Positions 1 through 6,820 of a stretch of DNA of 16,012 nucleotides are shown here, piece after piece (position 1 is the stretch's first letter; the number at the start of each line of letters is the position of its first letter). Below the pieces are notes generated by a model. It made no database searches. It saw only the letters and a list, made by a program, of their open reading frames with translations, and was not told the origin of the DNA. Position numbers and translations under genes: made by a program. Source of the DNA: JADLAT01 sp964348795 (lineage in GTDB: Bacteria; Pseudomonadota; Alphaproteobacteria; Micavibrionales; Micavibrionaceae). Where the stretch lies: assembly GCA_964348795.1 (NCBI GenBank), contig CAYGDY010000021.1:1-16012 (forward strand). The letters are read 5' to 3'.

Positions 1-53
1 ATCGTCCCAATGTTACAATGCGGCTTGTTCCGCACAAATTTTTCCTTTGACAT
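1..53 (-). CDS. tuf: Elongation factor Tu, N-terminal fragment (gene runs off the window)
   Basis: Reading leftward from an ATG at 51-53, the 17 complete codons give MSKEKFVRNKPHCNIGT, the invariant N-terminus of EF-Tu that precedes the GHVDHGKT P-loop (the P-loop lies outside the window). EF-Tu is the GTPase that delivers aminoacyl-tRNA to the ribosome. A good ribosome-binding site, AAAAAGG on the minus strand (complement of 61-67), sits 7 bases before the ATG. The gene is cut by the window edge, so its length and downstream partners cannot be seen. It diverges from ompW across a 245-bp intergenic region. Alphaproteobacteria may carry one or two tuf copies; which one this is cannot be told. 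Confidence 0.93.
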   Translation of the reverse strand, partial: MSKEKFVRNKPHCNIGT

Positions 54-132
54 GTTCGTACCTTTTTCTAAACGTTCACATTAAAACCGTAGCGCCGGAT
101 CACTCCCGCCCAAGCTTTTTTAACTCTGGTTT

Positions 133-161
133 TGTTTAAAAAAAGCACGCCGTCCTGTCAA
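133..161 (-). promoter_or_regulatory. Putative sigma70-type promoter for tuf
   Basis: On the minus strand a perfect -35 hexamer TTGACA (complement of 156-161) is followed after exactly 17 bases by TAAACA (133-138), a 3/6 match to TATAAT. It would give an untranslated leader of about 70 bases before the tuf ATG. The -35 is strong and the -10 weak, so the call rests on spacing and position in a divergent intergenic region. Confidence 0.4.
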
Positions 162-224
162 TAGACTTTCAACCCCAGACCCGAGAATTCTCAAAAAAGT
201 CCTCAAAAAACATTTTTTATAAAA

Positions 225-238
225 TTGACCCATATCAA
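225..238 (+). promoter_or_regulatory. FNR/Anr/FixK-type operator upstream of ompW
   Basis: TTGACCCATATCAA fits the FNR-family consensus TTGAY-N4-RTCAA with both half-sites intact. Its dyad centre lies between 231 and 232. Measured from the start site predicted by the -10 at 261-266 (about 273), this is -41.5, the classic class II activator position. Known biology supports the target: E. coli ompW is FNR-controlled. The start site is inferred, not observed. Confidence 0.75.
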
Positions 239-260
239 TTTTTTTTACTGCAGGTCTGCA

Positions 261-266
261 CATACT
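261..266 (+). promoter_or_regulatory. Putative -10 element of the ompW promoter
   Basis: CATACT matches 4 of 6 bases of TATAAT and lies 22 bases after the FNR-type site, the spacing needed when the regulator replaces a -35 box. Transcription would start near 273, giving a leader of about 26 bases that contains the AGGAG ribosome-binding site at 285-289. Confidence 0.5.
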
Positions 267-298
267 CTTGTAAAATTACCCTAGAGGAGAAAAACGAT

Positions 299-943
299 AT
301 GAAAAAAAATAAAATGTTGGCCCTTTTGACCTTTCTGGCTGTGGCTTATACAGGCTCTGTTCAGGCCAAGGATCTGGGTGATGGGCCTTGGTCAAAGGAA
401 CGTTTCCAGATCAGAGCCCGCGTCATTGGCGTTTTGCCAGAGAGCGGCGGTCACACAACCATTGGCGGAACACCCGAGGCCGATAATGCCGTCGTACCGG
501 AAGTGGACATCACATATTTCTTTACGCCCCATATAGCGGCAGAATTGATTGCGGCCACATCGCCGCACGATCTAAGCCTGAAAAACAGCACGCTGGGCAC
601 TTTGGATCTCGGCGAGACCATGATTCTGCCGCCCACACTGACCCTTCAGTACCACTTCACGCCAGACAGTGTTTTCAGCCCTTATATCGGGGCAGGGGTG
701 AACTATACGTTGCCCTACGCCGAGGATAATGGACGGGACACAACCGCTCTGGATGCCGATGGCAGTTTTGGTTATGCCCTGCAGGCTGGCGCGGATTACT
801 GGATAAACGACCACTGGGGACTTAATCTGGATGTCAAAAAAATCTGGGTTGACGTAGATGCCTCTGTCAATAACGGTGCCATCACAGGAGAGGTACAACT
901 TGATCCTTGGGTTATAGGAACAGGTATTTCCTACCGTTTCTGA
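299..943 (+). CDS. ompW: OmpW family outer-membrane protein
   Basis: A 214-residue protein, close to the E. coli OmpW length (212). OmpW is an eight-stranded beta-barrel with a narrow hydrophobic channel in the outer membrane. Residues 1-23 form a signal peptide: basic MKKNK, a hydrophobic stretch, and a VQA cleavage site before KDLGDGPW. Family features include the early FQIRARVIGVLPE strand, EVDITYFFTPHIAAEL, the TLQYHFTP and SPYIGAGVNYT segments, and a C-terminal strand ending DPWVIGTGISYRF, whose terminal Phe is the usual signal for the BAM assembly machinery. The start is supported by AGGAG 9 bases upstream. It stands alone between a predicted FNR-type promoter and its own terminator, so it is probably monocistronic and oxygen-responsive. 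Its exact cargo is unknown. Confidence 0.93.
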   Translation: MKKNKMLALLTFLAVAYTGSVQAKDLGDGPWSKERFQIRARVIGVLPESGGHTTIGGTPEADNAVVPEVDITYFFTPHIAAELIAATSPHDLSLKNSTLGTLDLGETMILPPTLTLQYHFTPDSVFSPYIGAGVNYTLPYAEDNGRDTTALDADGSFGYALQAGADYWINDHWGLNLDVKKIWVDVDASVNNGAITGEVQLDPWVIGTGISYRF

Positions 944-973
944 ACTTCAACCATCCAGAAACGTTAATGAATG

Positions 974-1008
974 AAATCCGGGGCCATAGAGTCCCGGATT
1001 TTGTTTTG
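974..1008 (+). terminator. Rho-independent terminator of ompW
   Basis: Perfect 9-bp stem AAATCCGGG (974-982) with CCCGGATTT (993-1001), a 10-base loop, then TTTTGTTTT. It lies 31 bases after the ompW stop and just before the convergent pheS stop codon at 1011. On the minus strand the stem is followed only by TTTCATTCATT, so termination of pheS there would be weaker. Confidence 0.85.
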
Positions 1009-1010
1009 TA

Positions 1011-2105
1011 CTACAAGGTCACGCGATTCGGGCGCTGGAGCGGCTCAAAACCATAGTGGGAGAGCCAGCGTATATCAGACTCAAAAAATGTCCGTAAATC
1101 GGGAATCCCGTATTTGAGCATAGTTGCCCGCTCCAGCCCCATTCCAAAGGCAAAGCCTTGATATTCCTCGGGATCGATCCCGCAGTTCTTCAGCACGTTG
1201 GGATGCACCATACCGGAGCCTAAAATCTCCATCCATTTCTGATCTTCCGGATTTTCGGCCTTTCCCAGTTTGATCGCCCCCTTATGTTTTACATAGCCTA
1301 TATCCACCTCGGCCCCAGGCTCTACAAAAGGAAAGAAGGAAGGCCGAAACCGCACCGGTAAGTTGGAGATATCAAAAAACGCCTGTACAAAATCGGTCAG
1401 GCACCCTTTCAAATGGGACATAGTAACGTTTTTGTCGATATACAGGCATTCCATCTGGTGAAACATCGGTGTGTGGGTTATGTCATAATCAGAGCGATAC
1501 GTCCGACCAAAGCAGATAATCTTGAAAGGCGGCTTCCCAGAAGACATATGACGGATCTGGACAGGAGACGTGTGGGTTCGCAAGAGTTTTTTGGCTTTTT
1601 CACCTGTTTCATCCGGATCATCCGGCAAAAAGAAGGTATCCTGCATTTCCCGTGCAGGGTGCCCTTCCGGAAAATTCAGCGCCGTAAAATTAAACCAGTC
1701 GTTTTCGATGTCAGGTCCTTCGGCCACGGCAAACCCCATGGCACCGAAAATCGTGACCAGCTCTTCCATCGTCTGGGAAATGGGGTGAATTTTTCCCTTA
1801 CGTGCAGGCCGGACGGACAGAGTGATATCGCTGGTTTCAGTGCACAGACGCGCCTCAAGAGCCTCGGCTTTCAGAATTATTTCACGGTTTTTGAAAAGGG
1901 TCGACAATGTTTCTTTCAAAATATTCAAGGCCTGTCCTGCCGTTTTACGCTCCTCGGGGCTCATGGCACCCAACTGCTTCATCAGCTCTGTCACGGACCC
2001 CTTTTTCCCCATAGAAGCTATACGCAATTCCTCAAGCATTTGCAGGTTTTGCGTCTCTGCAATCTGTATCGTGCATTCTTGTTCGAGCGTTTGTATATCC
2101 ATCAT
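1011..2105 (-). CDS. pheS: Phenylalanyl-tRNA synthetase alpha subunit
   Basis: A 364-residue class II synthetase catalytic subunit; with PheT it charges tRNA-Phe with phenylalanine. Residues 1-90 form the N-terminal coiled coil that binds tRNA. The catalytic core begins near 105 (HPISQTMEELVTIF). Motif 2 spans about 198-225 (CFGRTYRSDYD, THTPMFHQMEC). GSGMVHPNVL is at 297-305 and motif 3 FGMGLERATMLKYGIPDLR is at 320-338. The C-terminus FFESDIRWLSHYGFEPL is longer than the E. coli one. Residue 220 is Cys where the family normally has Gly (MFHQMEG). The start has two adjacent ATGs and no obvious ribosome-binding site. It lies downstream of rplT behind a terminator, so it probably has its own promoter. 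The expected pheT does not follow; ompW does, on the other strand. Confidence 0.95.
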   Translation of the reverse strand: MMDIQTLEQECTIQIAETQNLQMLEELRIASMGKKGSVTELMKQLGAMSPEERKTAGQALNILKETLSTLFKNREIILKAEALEARLCTETSDITLSVRPARKGKIHPISQTMEELVTIFGAMGFAVAEGPDIENDWFNFTALNFPEGHPAREMQDTFFLPDDPDETGEKAKKLLRTHTSPVQIRHMSSGKPPFKIICFGRTYRSDYDITHTPMFHQMECLYIDKNVTMSHLKGCLTDFVQAFFDISNLPVRFRPSFFPFVEPGAEVDIGYVKHKGAIKLGKAENPEDQKWMEILGSGMVHPNVLKNCGIDPEEYQGFAFGMGLERATMLKYGIPDLRTFFESDIRWLSHYGFEPLQRPNRVTL

Positions 2106-2123
2106 CCGGTTTTTCTAGCACCA

Positions 2124-2152
2124 TCTATACCCCCCACCAAGAGGGTTTTCGA
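2124..2152 (-). promoter_or_regulatory. Possible pheS promoter
   Basis: On the minus strand TCGAAA (complement of 2147-2152; 4/6 to TTGACA) and TATAGA (2124-2129; 4/6 to TATAAT) are 17 bases apart, between the rplT terminator and the pheS ATG. Such a promoter would explain pheS expression past the terminator. Both boxes are imperfect, so this is tentative. Confidence 0.3.
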
Positions 2153-2162
2153 CTTTTTCTTC

Positions 2163-2197
2163 AAAAAAAAGCCGCCCCGTCTCCGGAAGCGGCTTTT
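2163..2197 (-). terminator. Rho-independent terminator or attenuator after rplT
   Basis: Read on the minus strand, AAAAGCCGC (2189-2197) pairs with GCGGCTTTT (2167-2175) around a 13-base loop. The run of T continues to 2163 (eight in total). It starts 18 bases after the rplT stop and precedes pheS. In enterobacteria pheST is attenuated at this position after a Phe-rich leader peptide; I see no such leader peptide here, so a plain terminator is more likely. Confidence 0.88.
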
Positions 2198-2214
2198 AGA
2201 GAAATAATTAAAAT

Positions 2215-2583
2215 TTATGCCGCACTTTTCTGCAAGGCGGCCTGCGCCTGCTTCGCAATCGCAGAAAAACCAGCTTCGTCGTGAATCGCAATCTCGGACA
2301 GAGACTTCCGGTCCAGCGTAATACCGGACAATTTCAAACCATGCATAAAGGTCGAATAGGTCATGTCATGCAAGCGTGCGGCGGCGTTGATCCTCTGAAT
2401 CCAAAGCCCGCGGAAATCGCGTTTTTTGGCTTTACGGTCACGGTATGCATACTGACCAGCCTTTTCAACAGCCTGTACAGCCGTCCGGAAACAATTCTTC
2501 CGTCTGCCGTAATAGCCTTTTGCGGCCTTGATCACTTTATGATGACGGGCGTGGGCTCTGGGCCCTCCTTTAACTCTGGCCAT
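2215..2583 (-). CDS. rplT: 50S ribosomal protein L20
   Basis: A 122-residue basic protein (E. coli L20: 118), a primary 23S rRNA binder needed early in large-subunit assembly. The N-terminus MARVKGGPRAHARHHKVIKAAKGYYGRRK-type run is diagnostic of L20 (arginine- and lysine-rich helix, residues 1-28), followed by RDRKAKKRDFRGLWIQRIN and the globular C-terminal half LHDMTYSTFMHGL. The ATG is preceded by AAAGGAG, which is part of the last codons of rpmI. The stop of rpmI is only 3 bases away, so the two genes are translationally coupled. L20 is the known autoregulator of rpmI-rplT in bacteria; no specific leader structure was confirmed here. Confidence 0.98.
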   Translation of the reverse strand: MARVKGGPRAHARHHKVIKAAKGYYGRRKNCFRTAVQAVEKAGQYAYRDRKAKKRDFRGLWIQRINAAARLHDMTYSTFMHGLKLSGITLDRKSLSEIAIHDEAGFSAIAKQAQAALQKSAA

Positions 2584-2586
2584 GGT

Positions 2587-2841
2587 TTATGCTCCTTTCA
2601 CAGCTGAAACGATCCGTGCGATCAGCTTCTTTTTCTTTTTGCGGGCGTAGGGCATAAAGTTGTCCAGAACGATTTTCGCATCCGGATCACTCATCATAGT
2701 CTGCCCCTTGGCTTTTCGCTTCATGGATTTGGGTTTGTTCATCTGCATGTGGCGCATGTAGGATTGCTTGACCTTCACACGACCCGTCGCCGTCACGCGA
2801 AAACGTTTTTTCGCGCTACTCTTGGTTTTCATTTTCGGCAT
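2587..2841 (-). CDS. rpmI: 50S ribosomal protein L35 with C-terminal extension
   Basis: 84 residues starting MPKMKTKSSAKKRFRVTATG, the L35 signature. L35 is a small late-assembling protein of the large ribosomal subunit. The start at 2841 is chosen over an in-frame upstream ATG at 2862 because it has AAGGAG 6 bases before it and matches the universal N-terminus. Family members are usually 64-67 residues and end at about the LPYA/MPYA motif, here residues 63-66. This protein continues with RKKKKKLIARIVSAVKGA (67-84), a basic tail whose last codons contain the rplT ribosome-binding site. infC, the common upstream partner, is absent; a hydrolase gene lies upstream instead. Confidence 0.96.
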   Translation of the reverse strand: MPKMKTKSSAKKRFRVTATGRVKVKQSYMRHMQMNKPKSMKRKAKGQTMMSDPDAKIVLDNFMPYARKKKKKLIARIVSAVKGA

Positions 2842-2870
2842 TTCTCTCTCCTTAAATTTCAAAGGGTTAC

Positions 2871-2876
2871 ATTATA
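2871..2876 (-). promoter_or_regulatory. Putative -10 box of the rpmI-rplT promoter
   Basis: A perfect TATAAT on the minus strand (complement of 2871-2876) lies 30 bases before the rpmI ATG, in the 125-bp gap after the hydrolase gene. No convincing -35 hexamer is found at 16-18 bases upstream. The leader would be only about 20 bases, too short for a large L20-binding structure. Confidence 0.45.
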
Positions 2877-2966
2877 TTTCCTGATCGAGGCAGCCGAATT
2901 TCTCGCCAGATCGGAAGCCGGATCTCTCACGGCTGTGGGGGTTATACACGCCTTTACCCCTTAAAA

Positions 2967-3734
2967 TCAAGTATATTTCTCGATAAACTGCTTCACATGA
3001 TAATATAAGGTTTTCCGGTGTGTCAGGCTAGGCAAACCGTGGCTTCCATCATGAAAACTGGTAATTTCAACCCTACGGGAACCAATATGCGTGCGCAAAA
3101 TTTCCAGTTGCTCGATAGGAACGACCGCATCTCTGGCTCCGTGCATGACAAGCACAGGGGCTTTAATATCTTTTAATGTCAAGGCGATATTCAACTTTGC
3201 CATCTCCTTCAAAAAAGGAAGGCCGATCCGGTGATCATAATGCACAGTATAACCATTGCGTTTTGCGCCTTCGTCCAGTGTATCTACGCCAAAATTCAGA
3301 CGAATATCCTGCGCTGGATCCATGACGGGCCAGAGCAGGATGTAACACGTCACATCCGTATTCCCGTTCATAAGGGTCACGGTGGCCCCCAGACCCTCAC
3401 CGATATAGACAAAGCGCGTATAGTTTTTTTCCTTTGCCCACCGCAAGACCGCCTTAAAATCCTCGCACGCGCTTGAAAAAGTAAATTCCTCCTCACGGCC
3501 TTCGCTTTCCCCGCATCCTCTGAAATCAAAACGCAACGTATGAAAACCCTTGTCACGGAGCAAAAATTCCAGATCAAGGTAGAGCTTCTCATGCCCGTTT
3601 TTATCCCCGGGAAAGCCATGCGCCATCAGTATCAAAAGGGAGTCCCGATCCACCGTAGAGTCTTCTACCGGACGGGAGAACGAACCGTGGATATAGGTTT
3701 TTTCCCCGACAAGAAGTTGTATGTTTTGCGCCAT
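2967..3734 (-). CDS. Alpha/beta hydrolase (serine aminopeptidase/esterase-like), nucleophile Ser replaced by Gly
   Basis: 255 residues from the ATG at 3732-3734. The fold is clear: oxyanion-hole motif AHGFPGDKNG (38-47), DFRGCGESEG (70-79), a nucleophile-elbow region YIGEGLGATVTL (110-121), the acid loop VMHGARDAVVP (196-206, Asp202) and the catalytic-His loop FHDGSHGLP (227-235, His232). In the GxSxG elbow the serine position is Gly114 (codon GGT, 3393-3395), so the usual serine-hydrolase chemistry should be lost although Asp and His remain. No signal peptide, so probably cytoplasmic. A GTG start at 3806 would add 24 residues (MWFRGCRVFKKL...), but these do not look like part of the domain; neither start has a strong ribosome-binding site. 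It follows polA by 125 bp on the same strand. Substrate unknown. Confidence 0.85.
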   Translation of the reverse strand: MAQNIQLLVGEKTYIHGSFSRPVEDSTVDRDSLLILMAHGFPGDKNGHEKLYLDLEFLLRDKGFHTLRFDFRGCGESEGREEEFTFSSACEDFKAVLRWAKEKNYTRFVYIGEGLGATVTLMNGNTDVTCYILLWPVMDPAQDIRLNFGVDTLDEGAKRNGYTVHYDHRIGLPFLKEMAKLNIALTLKDIKAPVLVMHGARDAVVPIEQLEILRTHIGSRRVEITSFHDGSHGLPSLTHRKTLYYHVKQFIEKYT

Positions 3735-3859
3735 GTGCTCTGTAAATACTTCTGAAAGATACCCTGCGCAGAGCTTTTTAAAAACCCTACACCCTCGAAA
3801 CCACACCCTACCATTGATTGATTTTCATGCCAAAAGAAAAGAGGAACGCAATAAAAAAT

Positions 3860-6685
3860 TCAGTGGGCTTCGGCCCAGGAATGCCCTTGCCCGCTTTCCA
3901 CCTTTAAAGGCACACTACAAGACACGCCCATCACCTCCCCCGCCGACTCCATGAGAGATGAAATCAAGGCCGCCGCAGGCGCCGCCTCTTGCTCAGGCAC
4001 TTCAAAAATCAGTTCGTCATGCACCTGAAGCAACATGCGCGCCTCAAAACCGGCCTTTTTCAAGGCAGGCGGCAAGGCAATCATGGCCAGCTTGATAATA
4101 TCGGCCGCTGTGCCCTGAATGGGAGCATTGATGGCGGCCCGCTCGGCCCCGCTTTTCTGGGCGGGAATCTTGGCGTTGATATAGGGCGTAAAGCACTTTC
4201 TGCCGTAAAGGGTCAAAACGTACCCTTGTGCACGGGCTTCCTCCTTTTTGGCTTCCATATAGGTTTTGATTTCGGGAAATTTGGACAGATACCGGCGGAT
4301 AAAAGCGCTGGCCCCTTGGGGATCACAGCCCAGTTGCCGCGCAAGCCCCCATCCCGATATCCCGTATAAAATTCCGAAATTGACCGCCTTGGCCTGCCGC
4401 CGGAGTTCAGGCGTCACCTGCGCCAAAGGCACATCAAAGACCTGAGAAGCCGTGAGCGTATGAATATCCTCGTCCTGCGCAAAAGCCCTTTTCAGAGCCT
4501 CAACCCCCGCCATATCTGCCGCAAGCCGGAGCTCCACCTGCGAATAATCAACCGAGAGCAAAACATGATCCGGCCCCGCGATAAAGGCTTCACGAATTTT
4601 TCGCCCGTCTTCCGTGCGGATAGGAATATTCTGGAGATTGGGGTCCGACGAAGCCAGCCGCCCTGTACTGGTCCCTGTCATATGATAGGACGTATGCACA
4701 CGGCCCGTAGCGGAGTTAATCTCGGCCTGCAAGGCATCCGTATAGGTGGATTTCAGCTTGGACAGGCCCCGCCAATCCAGAATTTTCTGTACAATCTCGT
4801 GCCCCTGCGCGGCCAATTCTTCGAGTGCATCCACATCCGTTGACCATTGGCCGGTTTTTGTTTTGGTCCCGCCCTGCAAACCCATTTTGTCAAACAGGAT
4901 TTCACCGATCTGCTTGGGTGAGCCGACATTAAAAGGCGTGTCCGCCATATCCTGAATGTCTTTTTCCAATTCCGCCAACCGCGCTTCAAAATCCGCGCTC
5001 ATGGCTTTGAGGTGCGCAGGGTCTACCAAAATACCCTCGAGTTCCATCTGTGCAATGACGGGCACAAGGGGGCGCTCGATATTCTCGTAGACGCCCGCCA
5101 TTTTCTCCCGTGCCAATCGCGGCTTTAACACATGATACAGGCGCAAGGTGATATCGGCATCCTCGGCCGCATAATCCAGCGCCTTATCAAGAGGCACACG
5201 GTCAAAGGTAATCTGGCCCTTACCCTTGCCCGTCACGGATTCATAGGAAATGGGGGTATGATTGAGATACAATTTCGAAAGATGATCCATCCCATGCGGG
5301 TGGGACGATCCATCCAGCACATAAGACATCAGCATCGTATCATCAAACGGCGCCACGTGGATTCCATGTTTGGCAAACATCTGCCAGTCATATTTCATAT
5401 TATGGGCAATTTTAAGAACCGATTCATCCTCCAAAAGCGGCTTAAGGACTTTCAGGGCCGTTTCCAAAGGGAGCTGGGGAATGTCCTGCGCAGAACTCTC
5501 CTGCGAAAGCGCACTGAGCAGATCCGTTTGATCCGTCACATGGCCCACTGGAATATAGGCGGCCTTGCCCACGGCACTGGCCAGAGAAATCCCAACCAAT
5601 TTGGCCTTGGCAGGCGTGAGAGAGGTTGTTTCCGTATCGATACACACCGTTCCGTTTTGAAAGGCTTCTGCTACCCAGTGTTCAAGTTCTTCAACCGTAT
5701 TGATAAGCGTATATTTATTTTCAGAAACAGGGGGAAACGTGGGTTGCACAATAGTTTCGGGGGCTACTTTCTTATCTGCAGGGCGAACAGAGGCCGCCGG
5801 TACATGGGCTCCGTTTTTGAGCCGCTTGATAATAGATTGGAAATCCTGCTGTTCCAAAAATGCCATCAACTCGGGCTTATCAGGATCATGCGCTTTCAAG
5901 GCTTCTAAAGGCACCGTCACGGGCGCATGGGCATCCAGCGTCACCAGCTTTTTCGACAGACGCGCCATATCGGCCTGCGCGATCAGGCTTTCACGGCGCT
6001 TGGGTTGTTTGATCTCCTCGGCCCGCTCCAGCAGATTTTCGAGCGAACCGTACGCCGTAATCAGCTCTGCCGCCGTTTTAATGCCAATGCCCGCCACGCC
6101 CGGGATATTATCCGATGAATCGCCGGCCAAGGCCTGCACATCTATCACCTTGTCGGGCGTCACACCGAATTTTTCAAGGACTTCGTTCACACCCACAAAG
6201 ATATTTTTCATGGGGTCGAGCATTGTCACACGCTCCCCCACCAACTGCATCAGGTCCTTATCGGACGACACAATCACCACCTTTTTCCCCTGTTCGAGCG
6301 CAAGGCGCGTGTAGGTGGCAATCAGATCATCGGCCTCGTACCCCTCCATCGCCAGTGCGGGGATATCAAAGGCCTGCGTAGCCTTGCGGATCAAGGGAAA
6401 TTGCGGAATCAAATCCTCCGGCGTCGCATCACGGTTCGCCTTATAGGCCGGATACAAATCATTGCGGAAATTTCCGCGCGCGGCATCAAATACCACGGCC
6501 AGCGCAGGCGCGTGATACTCCTTCAAGAGCTTCAAAAGCATATTAGTAAACCCGAATACGGCGGACACCGGCACGCCGTCAGGGTTTGTCATATCCCCGC
6601 GCCCGCTATAAGCCATGGCAAAATAAGCGCGAAAGATAAACCCCGAACCATCAACCAGATAGAGCGTATCGTGTGAATCAGACAT
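3860..6685 (-). CDS. polA: DNA polymerase I
   Basis: 941 residues (E. coli: 928), the repair and Okazaki-fragment polymerase. Residues 1-290 are the 5'-3' flap exonuclease: YLVDGSGFIFRAYFA, DAARGNFRND, EGYEADDLIATY, SSDKDLMQLV and GDSSDNIPGVAGIGIKTA carry its acidic metal ligands. Residues 330-520 are the 3'-5' proofreading domain, with intact exo motifs: Asp350/Glu352, Asp433, and Tyr505/Asp509. Residues 540-941 are the family A polymerase: motif A LLSVDYSQVELR (Asp713), motif B RRQAKAVNFGILYG (Arg762, Lys766, Phe770, Tyr774) and motif C LLQVHDELIFEV (Asp890, Glu891). All three activities should be functional. There is no clear ribosome-binding site. It diverges from serA across 135 bp and may be cotranscribed with the hydrolase downstream. 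Confidence 0.98.
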   Translation of the reverse strand: MSDSHDTLYLVDGSGFIFRAYFAMAYSGRGDMTNPDGVPVSAVFGFTNMLLKLLKEYHAPALAVVFDAARGNFRNDLYPAYKANRDATPEDLIPQFPLIRKATQAFDIPALAMEGYEADDLIATYTRLALEQGKKVVIVSSDKDLMQLVGERVTMLDPMKNIFVGVNEVLEKFGVTPDKVIDVQALAGDSSDNIPGVAGIGIKTAAELITAYGSLENLLERAEEIKQPKRRESLIAQADMARLSKKLVTLDAHAPVTVPLEALKAHDPDKPELMAFLEQQDFQSIIKRLKNGAHVPAASVRPADKKVAPETIVQPTFPPVSENKYTLINTVEELEHWVAEAFQNGTVCIDTETTSLTPAKAKLVGISLASAVGKAAYIPVGHVTDQTDLLSALSQESSAQDIPQLPLETALKVLKPLLEDESVLKIAHNMKYDWQMFAKHGIHVAPFDDTMLMSYVLDGSSHPHGMDHLSKLYLNHTPISYESVTGKGKGQITFDRVPLDKALDYAAEDADITLRLYHVLKPRLAREKMAGVYENIERPLVPVIAQMELEGILVDPAHLKAMSADFEARLAELEKDIQDMADTPFNVGSPKQIGEILFDKMGLQGGTKTKTGQWSTDVDALEELAAQGHEIVQKILDWRGLSKLKSTYTDALQAEINSATGRVHTSYHMTGTSTGRLASSDPNLQNIPIRTEDGRKIREAFIAGPDHVLLSVDYSQVELRLAADMAGVEALKRAFAQDEDIHTLTASQVFDVPLAQVTPELRRQAKAVNFGILYGISGWGLARQLGCDPQGASAFIRRYLSKFPEIKTYMEAKKEEARAQGYVLTLYGRKCFTPYINAKIPAQKSGAERAAINAPIQGTAADIIKLAMIALPPALKKAGFEARMLLQVHDELIFEVPEQEAAPAAALISSLMESAGEVMGVSCSVPLKVESGQGHSWAEAH

Positions 6686-6778
6686 GGAGCTTAAGGTGGA
6701 GGATGTTGCAGAAAATGTCTACCCATCAACCGATAAAAAATTCCCGCTTTCCCTTTTGCATGAAACCTGATACATCTC

Positions 6779-6815
6779 TTCTCCTGTTTGCCTAAACAAG
6801 ACAAAACTAGGAGAA
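6779..6815 (+). promoter_or_regulatory. Possible hairpin covering the serA ribosome-binding site
   Basis: TTCTCCT (6779-6785) is exactly complementary to AGGAGAA (6809-6815), which contains the serA ribosome-binding site. Just inside, GTTT (6786-6789) can pair with AAAC (6794-6797) around a four-base loop. If the transcript includes this region the pairing would mask the site. No start site is known, and a 7-bp match to a purine-rich site can arise by chance. Confidence 0.3.
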
Positions 6816-6820
6816 AATCG

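Noticed and set aside
1413..2207. 264-codon open frame antisense to pheS
   Set aside because: It is wholly antisense to a gene with clear family motifs, its translation has no recognisable domain, and it lacks a ribosome-binding site. The same applies to the long frames antisense to polA (5132-5908), mlaF (12437-13327) and mrcA (14109-14930).
2106..2214. PheM-like leader peptide and attenuator ahead of pheS
   Set aside because: The hairpin is a plain terminator 18 bases after rplT; no short frame with a run of Phe codons precedes it.
2598..2650. Programmed frameshift at the AAA/AAG run in rpmI
   Set aside because: The run reads C-AAA-AAG and G-AAA-AAG, not the efficient A-AAA-AAG; a -1 shift meets no early stop and gives no sensible product.
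3735..3806. GTG at 3806 as the start of the hydrolase
   Set aside because: It adds 24 residues not typical of the domain and no better ribosome-binding site; ATG 3734 gives a more natural N-terminus. It is not fully excluded.
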